Below are positions 1 to 6,400 of a stretch of 16,117 bases of DNA, one piece after another. The stretch's first letter is position 1, and each line of letters begins with the position of its first letter. The notes below the pieces were generated by a model. The model had not been told where the DNA came from, did not search any database, and saw only the letters and a program-made list of their open reading frames with translations. The stretch is from Minisyncoccota bacterium (GTDB taxonomy: Bacteria; Patescibacteriota; Microgenomatia; Levybacterales; UBA12049), in the NCBI GenBank assembly GCA_025449795.1, contig JANWIQ010000073.1, forward strand, positions 1 through 16,117, written 5' to 3'. Both the position numbers and the translations under genes were made by a program.

Positions 1-1
1 T

Positions 2-397
2 GCCAATGGGGTGGCAGACACCAGTGCAGAAAATCAAATGCTTACAATGGTAAACTCAGAGCGGCAAAGCCGTGGAATTTCTCCACTCAGTATGGATTCG
101 TCTCTCCAGCAACTGGCAAGAAGGTATGCGCAGGAAATGCTAAAAAGAGGATATTTTTCCCATTACACACCAGAAGGATTGTCTCCTTTTGACCGCATGA
201 ATGCTGCACATATTTCCTTTACCTATGCAGGGGAAAATTTGGCATTCTCAGCTAATGTGCAGCTCGCCATGCAGGGACTCATGAATAGTCCGGGGCACAG
301 GGCAAATATTTTGTCCACAAATTACCACAAAATCGGCATAGGTGTCATCGACGCTGGCATATACGGCGAGATGTTTGTGCAGGAATTTACGGATTAG
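2..397 (+). CDS. CAP/SCP-domain protein (5' truncated)
   Basis: This is the C-terminal part of a CAP (SCP/PR-1/YkwD-like) domain protein. The reading frame is open to the left edge, so the true start lies outside the window; a GTG at 11 is in frame but need not be the start. Counting from that GTG, the visible family hallmarks are an early V-N-x-x-R helix (residues 14-18), the F-S-H motif (His51), G-E-N (Glu75) and S-P-G-H-R (His96). The protein ends in the usual F-V-Q-E-F strand. These His/Glu residues match the conserved CAP cavity positions. Bacterial family members are generally exported or surface proteins of unclear activity; any signal peptide would be in the missing part. The gene ends 39 bp before the GAPDH start, and a promoter for GAPDH fits in that gap. 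Confidence 0.88.
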   Translation, partial: ANGVADTSAENQMLTMVNSERQSRGISPLSMDSSLQQLARRYAQEMLKRGYFSHYTPEGLSPFDRMNAAHISFTYAGENLAFSANVQLAMQGLMNSPGHRANILSTNYHKIGIGVIDAGIYGEMFVQEFTD

Positions 398-400
398 GTA

Positions 401-429
401 TTGAAGAAAATAAGGATGCATACTATACT
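401..429 (+). promoter_or_regulatory. Candidate sigma-70-type promoter of the GAPDH gene
   Basis: TTGAAG (401-406) and TATACT (424-429) are separated by 17 bp. A start about 7 bp past the -10 falls on the GAPDH ATG at 436, which would make the transcript leaderless. No Shine-Dalgarno sequence lies in front of that ATG, which fits. This is inferred from motif match only. Confidence 0.45.
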
Positions 430-435
430 TTCTGT

Positions 436-1515
436 ATGGTACGGGCTGCAATAAATGGCTATGGACGAATTGGACGAGTAGCACACCGTGTCATTTTGGC
501 AAAACATTCTTCAGAAGTAGACGTCGTCGCAATTAATGTGGGGACTTCAACAGATCTTACCGGCTGGATGTATCTGCTTAAGTATGATACAAATTATGGC
601 CGTCTTGGCCATGAAGTATCCATACAAGCGGTTCCAAAAGAGACAAATGAGACAGAAAGGACAACAGATTTACTTGGGTCTTTGATTATTGATGGAAAAG
701 AAATCCCTGTCTATTCTCAAAAAGACGCAACACTGTTACCATGGAAGGAATTAGATGTGGATGTTGTTATTGAGGCAACAGGCCATTTTCTCACCAAAGA
801 AAAAGCCCAGGCGCATATTGCTGCAGGAGCAAAAGCAGTTGTGATGAGTGCGCCAGCTAAGGATCCTTCGGATTCCTCAGGACAAGTTCCAACATATGTT
901 ATTTCCGTAAACGATAAGGAGTATAAAGGAGAAGCGATTATTAGTAATGCTTCCTGTACCACGAATAACATAACGCCAATTGCTGCAATCATGGAAAAAC
1001 ACTTTGGTATAGAAAAAGCCATGATGACAACTATTCATGGATATACCTCAGATCAAGAGTTGCAGGATGGGGGACACAAAGATTATCGGCGTGCACGAGC
1101 TGCTGCAGAAAATATCGTCCCAACCTCAACAGGCGCAACCATCGCTGCTGCCAAAGCATTGCCATCATTAACAGATAAATTTACCGGCGTATCCATCCGC
1201 GTGCCTGTATCTGTTGGGTCTCTTTCAGATTTTACTTTTTTGCTCAAAAAATCAACGACAAAAGAAGAAGTGAATGAAGTTCTTACGGAAGAAGCAGCAC
1301 ACCATGGAAATAAAGGTATCTTTACTGTGACAGAAGACCCATTAGTCTCACGCGATATTGTGGGAGATTCCCATTCCTCTATTGCCGATTTATCCCTCAC
1401 CCAGGTTGTGGGGGGTAATATGGTAAAAGTGGTTGCGTGGTATGACAATGAATGGGGCTATTCAAACCGATTGGTCGAAGAAGTGATAATGGTAGGGAGT
1501 CAATTACAAATTTGA
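436..1515 (+). CDS. gap: Type I glyceraldehyde-3-phosphate dehydrogenase
   Basis: This enzyme converts glyceraldehyde-3-phosphate, phosphate and NAD(P)+ to 1,3-bisphosphoglycerate in the cytosol. The N-terminal Rossmann motif I-N-G-Y-G-R-I-G-R (residues 6-14) is followed by the catalytic motif S-N-A-S-C-T-T-N-N with Cys174. The expected His motif is present as T-T-I-H-G-Y-T. The C-terminal W-Y-D-N-E-W-G-Y-S signature is intact. At 359 residues it is longer than the usual 330-340. One extra stretch lies around residues 60-80, and another, P-S-D-S-S-G-Q after S-A-P-A-K-D, is encoded by a repeat at 865-888. The acidic residue that normally follows A-I-N and selects NAD is replaced: here A-I-N-V-G-T-S (residues 32-38). 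That is closer to NADP-using GapB-type enzymes, so NADP or dual cofactor use is likely. The gene appears to have its own promoter and a leaderless start. Confidence 0.96.
   Translation: MVRAAINGYGRIGRVAHRVILAKHSSEVDVVAINVGTSTDLTGWMYLLKYDTNYGRLGHEVSIQAVPKETNETERTTDLLGSLIIDGKEIPVYSQKDATLLPWKELDVDVVIEATGHFLTKEKAQAHIAAGAKAVVMSAPAKDPSDSSGQVPTYVISVNDKEYKGEAIISNASCTTNNITPIAAIMEKHFGIEKAMMTTIHGYTSDQELQDGGHKDYRRARAAAENIVPTSTGATIAAAKALPSLTDKFTGVSIRVPVSVGSLSDFTFLLKKSTTKEEVNEVLTEEAAHHGNKGIFTVTEDPLVSRDIVGDSHSSIADLSLTQVVGGNMVKVVAWYDNEWGYSNRLVEEVIMVGSQLQI
865..888 (+). repeat. Copy 1 of an intragenic 24-bp repeat (in gap)
   Basis: The element begins CCTTCG and ends CTCAGGACAAGTT, matching the copy at 6242-6265 in 19 of 24 positions; only the central five bases differ. 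It is translated as P-S-D-S-S-G-Q-V, an extra loop between S-A-P-A-K-D and P-T-Y-V that ordinary GAPDHs lack. Confidence 0.6.
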
Positions 1516-1565
1516 ATTTAAGAAATTGATTAAAAATTAAAAAATTGTAAATTAAAAATTATTTT
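1516..1565. repeat. A/T-only spacer of ATTAAAAATT type
   Basis: This 50-bp gene gap is almost pure A/T and built of variants of ATTAAAAATT. Similar tracts lie at about 7200-7248 and 15222-15250, each directly after a gene. No promoter or Shine-Dalgarno site for the next gene is evident. Confidence 0.5.
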
Positions 1566-2156
1566 ATGAAGAATCCCGTAATGTTACCTAATACCCATCT
1601 TATCACTGTCTCCGGCAGAATTGCTTCGGGGTCAACCACGCTTGCAAAAAGAATTGCCCAACCACTGGGTTGGCGCCATATAGAGGGTGGAGAAGTTTTT
1701 TGGGAAGCGGTTCGCAGCAGATTACAGCTTAGCCAAAAAGACACTGCACTTCGTCCTGATGAAGAAGATGAGGCATTTGATACATCGTTGAAAGAGTTAC
1801 TCAAAACCCAGCAGCATATTATCCTAGAAACAAAATTGGCGGGTTTTCTTGCTGAAGGAATTCCGGGTGTGTATAAAATACTTGTGGTTTGTGAAGACGT
1901 GAACGGGCACGACCAGGCGCAGATTCGCATTGACAGACTTGTCAATAGAGAGCAAATGACCATAGAAGAAGCAAAGGAAGAAATATTGGTGAGGGAAAAG
2001 AGCGATTTGGCAAAATGGCAACGTCTGTATGCCAATAACGATCCGAATTGGGCCTATTGGGATAGGAAATATTATGACTTAGTTATCAATACCTATTCCC
2101 TCAACCAAGAACAAGTTCTTGCACTCACATTGGCAAAAGTCGGTTTTACATCATGA
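1566..2156 (+). CDS. Cytidylate-kinase-like P-loop nucleotide kinase
   Basis: This 196-residue protein resembles the compact, archaeal-type (d)CMP kinases, which phosphorylate CMP or dCMP with ATP. The P-loop region is V-S-G-R-I-A-S-G-S-T-T (residues 15-25), with the glycine spacing of a Walker A motif but Ser at the usual Lys position; a comparable Lys replacement occurs in archaeal G-S-G-T-T-T loops. Next come G-W-R-H-I-E-G-G-E-V-F, like the substrate-side G-E-x-F segment, an Arg-rich lid near residue 120 (I-R-I-D-R-L-V-N-R), an E-E-A-K-E-E-I-x-x-R-E helix, and Y-Y-D-L-V-I-N-T near the C-terminus, as in the family. The start is uncertain: ATG 1566 lacks a Shine-Dalgarno site and ATG 1581 is possible. 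It overlaps the next gene by 4 bp (ATGA), so the two are co-translated. Another nucleotide or shikimate-type kinase remains possible. Confidence 0.7.
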   Translation: MKNPVMLPNTHLITVSGRIASGSTTLAKRIAQPLGWRHIEGGEVFWEAVRSRLQLSQKDTALRPDEEDEAFDTSLKELLKTQQHIILETKLAGFLAEGIPGVYKILVVCEDVNGHDQAQIRIDRLVNREQMTIEEAKEEILVREKSDLAKWQRLYANNDPNWAYWDRKYYDLVINTYSLNQEQVLALTLAKVGFTS

Positions 2157-2713
2157 TAAAAAATATTGCAATTGCTGTTTCTACGATGCTTCTTTTTGCA
2201 CTTATGGCATGGACAACAATTGCCGCACCTTCCCAGGAAGCCTTGCGTGCTATTATGCAAACGCCAGTTACCTATGAGTTGCCGTACCCTGGTCTTCTTC
2301 CTGATACTATTTTATATCCCCTCAAAACACTTCGCGACAGGGTGATACGTTTTTTTATTTCCAACCCGCAAAAACAAGCTGCATTCGACTTATTACAAGC
2401 GGATAAGCGATTGGCAGCAGGGGAATATCTTCTTGCAGAAAAAAATCCCAATGCCCCACTTATTTCCCAAACTGTTTCCAAAGGAGAGAATTATTTTGGG
2501 GATGCAATTATGCGCATTAAGATTGCCCAGCATGAAGGAATGCTCACCAATGATTTTTTGGGAAAACTACAAAATGCTGCAATAAAGCACCAGCAAGTAC
2601 TCTATACCATGGCGATGAAAACACAGGGGACGTTAAAGGAAAATTTATTGGAGGATATTACCCGTGTGCAGGGATTTGAAGACGAGGTCAGAAACCTTTT
2701 GCCTCACGAGTAA
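2153..2713 (+). CDS. Exported DUF5667-like protein
   Basis: The 186-residue product starts with M-I-K-N and a hydrophobic stretch (residues 4-22) ending in T-I-A-A-P, which reads as a signal peptide or N-terminal anchor. The mature part has the segment L-P-Y-P-G-L-L-P-D-T-I-L-Y-P-L-K (about residues 43-58) followed by helices rich in charged and Gln residues, including F-D-L-L-Q-A-D-K-R-L-A-A-G-E. This P-G-x-L-P-D-x-x-L-Y-P-L-K pattern is what I associate with DUF5667, a family of unknown function in exported proteins of candidate phyla. It probably forms an extracytoplasmic helical bundle. No catalytic motif is visible. The start ATG overlaps the stop of the kinase-like gene, so expression is coupled, although the two products share no obvious role. 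Confidence 0.7.
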   Translation: MIKNIAIAVSTMLLFALMAWTTIAAPSQEALRAIMQTPVTYELPYPGLLPDTILYPLKTLRDRVIRFFISNPQKQAAFDLLQADKRLAAGEYLLAEKNPNAPLISQTVSKGENYFGDAIMRIKIAQHEGMLTNDFLGKLQNAAIKHQQVLYTMAMKTQGTLKENLLEDITRVQGFEDEVRNLLPHE

Positions 2714-2740
2714 AGCAATAGTGAAAAATTGCTGTAATTT
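2714..2740 (+). terminator. Weak terminator-like hairpin
   Basis: AGCAAT (2714-2719) pairs with ATTGCT (2728-2733) around an 8-nt loop, followed by GTAATTTT. The stem is short and AT-rich and the T run is brief, so this is only a possible terminator for the upstream gene pair. Confidence 0.3.
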
Positions 2741-2809
2741 TGTACCCAGACCAAAAGTGTTAATCCAGTTTTCGACCAACCCGAGGCTGTAGAAAATACT
2801 GCTCCAGTT

Positions 2810-2818
2810 TGATATAAT
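2810..2818 (+). promoter_or_regulatory. Extended -10 promoter, upstream of nrdR
   Basis: TGATATAAT contains a perfect TATAAT (2813-2818) with the TG of an extended -10 element. No good -35 is seen 17 bp upstream. It would start transcription near 2825. Confidence 0.5.
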
Positions 2819-2826
2819 AAGCTCTA

Positions 2827-2855
2827 TTGACGAGGCAGATGTAGGGTCTTATGAT
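2827..2855 (+). promoter_or_regulatory. Second nrdR promoter
   Basis: TTGACG (2827-2832), 17 bp, then TATGAT (2850-2855): five of six consensus bases in each hexamer with ideal spacing. The predicted start is about 2862, giving a leader of roughly 56 nt that begins with a stem-loop. I could not recognise a convincing pair of NrdR boxes in this region. Confidence 0.6.
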
Positions 2856-2861
2856 TTTCTT

Positions 2862-2903
2862 TGCCACTACATGTAGCCTATTCGGTAAACCTAGGGCTAG
2901 GCA
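2862..2903 (+). promoter_or_regulatory. Structured leader of nrdR
   Basis: TAGCCTA (2874-2880) pairs with TAGGGCTA (2892-2899) with one bulged G, and TGCC (2862-2865) can pair with GGCA (2900-2903) below it. Within it, CTACATGTAG (2867-2876) is a perfect 10-bp palindrome, and CTACAT can alternatively pair with ATGTAG at 2839-2844. It could be an operator or an RNA structure; it matches no riboswitch class I can name. Confidence 0.35.
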
Positions 2904-2917
2904 GACAAAAGAGACGT

Positions 2918-3367
2918 ATGAAGTGTCCATATTGCGGGAATAACCAAACAGAAGTAGTGGAAACCCGAGACAACGAAGAGCTAGAAACCATACGCCGCAG
3001 AAGATCATGTGTGCGGTGCGGCAAAAGGTTTACGACCTATGAGCGGGTTGAAAATGTAGATTTATACGTATTAAAAAAAGACGGAAGACGAGAACCTTTT
3101 TATCGGGACAAGTTAAAAAGGGGCATGCTTACTTCTACAGAAAAGACAAAAATTTCTGTAGAAACAGTTGAAAAAATACTGACGGATATCGAACGGGAAT
3201 TGCGAGGGAGAGATAGCGTAGAAGTAAAAAGTAAAGATATAGGAGAGTTAGTTGCAAAACATTTGAAAAAACTTGATAAAGTTGCGTACATACGCTTTGC
3301 AAGTGTTTTCAAGAGCTTTGTTGATGTAGAAGATTTTGAAAAAGAAGTGAAAAGACTAATTAAGTGA
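2918..3367 (+). CDS. nrdR: NrdR, transcriptional repressor of ribonucleotide reductase genes
   Basis: NrdR binds ATP/dATP through an ATP-cone and represses ribonucleotide reductase operons when dNTPs are plentiful. The 149-residue product begins M-K-C-P-Y-C-G and carries a zinc ribbon with Cys3, Cys6, Cys31 and Cys34, then R-R-R-R-S-C-V-R-C-G-K-R-F-T-T-Y-E-R, the family signature. The ATP-cone follows (about residues 47-136), starting V-L-K-K-D-G-R-R-E-P-F. ATG 2918 is chosen because translation from it begins exactly at the zinc ribbon; the in-frame ATG at 2861 would add 19 unrelated residues and lies at the predicted transcription start. The gene sits 78 bp upstream of nrdJ, its likely regulatory target and probable operon partner. 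The length is normal for the family and no key residue is missing. Confidence 0.96.
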   Translation: MKCPYCGNNQTEVVETRDNEELETIRRRRSCVRCGKRFTTYERVENVDLYVLKKDGRREPFYRDKLKRGMLTSTEKTKISVETVEKILTDIERELRGRDSVEVKSKDIGELVAKHLKKLDKVAYIRFASVFKSFVDVEDFEKEVKRLIK

Positions 3368-3377
3368 CAGCTTACCT

Positions 3378-3437
3378 GTCATCCCGAATTTATTTCGGGA
3401 TCTTTAAAAATAGATGCTGAAATAAGTTCAGCATGAC
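3378..3437. repeat. 60-bp double-hairpin palindromic repeat
   Basis: Two 8-bp stems with 5-nt loops lie side by side: ATCCCGAA/TTCGGGAT (3381-3401) and ATGCTGAA/TTCAGCAT (3414-3434). The whole is bounded by the inverted ends GTCAT (3378-3382) and ATGAC (3433-3437). It fills the gap between nrdR and nrdJ and ends 8 bp before the nrdJ start. It resembles non-autonomous palindromic repeats seen in many environmental genomes and may also affect read-through from nrdR to nrdJ. Confidence 0.8.
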
Positions 3438-3445
3438 AATAATAT

Positions 3446-6400
3446 ATGGCAGATACACAAAAAACCGCGTCAAACGCGGCAACGCAAACATTACAAAAAG
3501 ACTTTGTAGGCACGCTGCGTGAGAAGGTTTTCTTGGACAGATATGCATTGAAAGCAGCAGACGGTAGTCTTTCCGAGCATACCCCCGAAGAGACATGGAA
3601 GCGCGTTGCGTGGGGAATTGCCCAAAATGAAAAACCCAAAGTAAGAAAAGAATGGGAAAAAGAATTCTACCGCGTCATGGAAGATTTTAAATTTGTTCCC
3701 GGCGGAAGAATCCTTTCTGGCGCAGGGACCAATTACCAGGTTACCTATTTTAATTGTTTTGTTATTCCTTCTCCCAAAGACAGTAGGGAGGGAATTCTTG
3801 ATTCCCTCAAACAACTTGTGGAAATTCAATCCCGAAGCGGCGGGGTAGGGCTCAACCTTTCATCTCTTAGGCCACGGGGCGCACGAGTGCATAAGGTGAA
3901 TGGTACATCCTCAGGGCCAGTGACCTGGGCAGGTCTTTTCTCCTATGCCACCCACGACGTCGTCCAGCAGGGAGGCTCTCGACGCGGCGCAACGATGCTG
4001 ATGCTTTGGGATTGGCATCCAGACATTGAAGAATTTATTACCGTGAAACAAGACCTGTCCAAAATTAATGGCGCTAATTTATCTGTCTGTGTGTCAGATG
4101 CATTTATGGAAGCAGTTAAAAAGGATGCAGATTGGGACTTGGTATATCCGGATATTAGCGACCCCGAATATGACGAGAAGTGGAATGGGGAAATTGATCA
4201 GTGGAGAGCACTCGGAAAAAAAGTCAAAGTATATAAGAGCGTAAAGGCAAGATATTTGTGGGACCTTATTTGTACTGCAGCATGGCAATCGGCAGAGCCG
4301 GGACTTCATTTCATGGAGCGATCCAACAAAAGAAGCAACACGTGGTATTTTGAGAGATTAGTGGCTACAAACCCGTCGCTTCGGGCTGGGACAAAAGTAT
4401 TAACAAAACAGGGCGTTTTTCCAATAGAAGAATTACAAGAAAAAAAATTCTTAGTAAAAAACCTTGATGGAGAGTGGTCAGAAGCAGAATGTTTTCTGTC
4501 AGGAAGAAATAAGGAACTTTACAAAATAACACTTAATAATGGAGAAGAAATTTTTTCAACAAAAGAACATAAATGGCCAGTATTATCAGTGGGGGGAGGA
4601 TTTGGAAAAGTAACCACGGATAAGCTTCAAGCAGGTAACCTTCTTCCATTTCCCAAAGCAGAAGATATCGTGTTTGAGCCAGAAAAGTCATACTCACGTG
4701 AGCAAGGTTTTATGCTTGGGTGGCTTTATGGTGATGGTTGGATTTCTGATAAACATTTACCATACTCGCCAGGCCTCTCATTTAAAAAACAACAAAGAGT
4801 TGTCAATTACAAGGCGCAAATTCGTCAAGAAGAAACTTCTCCCCTTTTGTATTCCCGAACAATCCATGGTATACAAAAAAGCAATGCCTCTGCTGCAATT
4901 ACTGAGAGAACAAAAAGAGTATTTGGCTTTTTATTTTCTAGAGAAGATACTGTTTTGGCAGATAGAATATTGCAAGAAATAAATAGATTAAAGACAGAAC
5001 CAAGTAATTTGAGAAATGCCCACGACAATACCTATACCATACAAGCTACATCAAAAGAATTTGCCGAAAACCTTTTACAGATGTTTGGTGTGGATAAGAA
5101 AGAGTATGGGTTTCCAAAAGCAGTATGGGAATCAGGAAGCGAGTTTATTAAAGGATTTGTTGATGGCTTAATTAGTTCAGATGGCTTTATTGCAAAAAAT
5201 GCCAATAGAATTATCTTCACAACAAAACACAAGAATTTAGCAAAAGACTTTTCGGCGCTTCTTAGCTTCTATGGCATTAAAAGTCATACACGAAGAAGTG
5301 AAGCAACACAAGTACAATTTCCAAATCATAAAGAGTATTCTAAAATCTACGAACGATATGATGTCTCCATTGATGGACATAATGTAATAAATTTTGGCAA
5401 AATATTTACCATTTCCCATCCCCGAAAACAAGAAAACTTACAAAGAATAATCGACAATTATAGATCAAGTCGTGCCTTACCAGATGAAAATCTCATGAGA
5501 ATTAAGAGCGTTGAGAAAACGTTGATACAGGAGGACGTTTGGGACATTTCGGTATACGATGAAACGCATTGTTTTTATATTAATCATGTTGTTACAGGCA
5601 ATTGCGGTGAGCAGCCACTTGGCCCATGGGCAGTCTGTAACTTGGGTGCAATGAATTTATCTGCGTATGTGCATGACGACGATCTTGTACAGGATAAGGC
5701 AGGATGGTTTGATTATGAATCTTTTGGAAAAGACGTACGGGTTGCGATGCGGCTTTTGGATAATGTGATTGATCAGACCTATTACTTCTTTAAGGAAAAT
5801 GAGGAAATAGCAAAGCAAATCCGTAGAACAGGCCTTGGTATTATGGGGCTTGGGGACGCACTCATAAAAATGCAGTTAGGGTATGGATCCGAAGCATCCT
5901 TGCCAGTCATCCACAAAATTTTTCAGACACTTCGGGACAATGCATACGAGGCAAGCGCTGATTTAGCAAAAGAAAAGGGGTCATTTCCTAAATTTGTCAA
6001 AGTAAAATATATGAAAGGATACCATATCCAAAACCTTCCAAAACAATTGCAAAAGAAAATTGCCACACAGGGTATTCGCAATGCCGTGCTCCTTACTATT
6101 GCACCAACGGGTACCACGTCTCTGGTTTCAGGAGTATCAAGTGGCGTTGAGCCGGTATATGAATTTAGTTTCTTAAGAAGGTGGAGAGGTGGGGAAGATA
6201 TGGTATATCATCCACTCTTTGATCTCTGGCGCAAATCCCATCCTTCGACAGGCTCAGGACAAGTTGACCGGCCAAGTTATTTTGTCTCGGCAAATGACCT
6301 TACTCCACTGGAGCATGTAAAAGTACAAGCGGTTGCACAGGAATATATTGATTCTAGTATCTCAAAGACAGTGAATGCGCCAAATACCCATACGGTTGAG

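Noticed and set aside
2839..2903. Cobalamin riboswitch in front of nrdR
   Set aside because: TTGCCACTACATGTAGCC faintly recalls the core, but there is no GGTG-AATCC hairpin, no B12 box and no P1; the promoter positions would cut the element.
2861..2917. N-terminal extension of NrdR from ATG 2861
   Set aside because: It precedes the invariant M-K-C-P-Y-C start and coincides with the predicted transcription start and leader hairpin.
4674..4982. Separate small ORF within the intein
   Set aside because: It is out of frame with the endonuclease motifs and has no family-like features.
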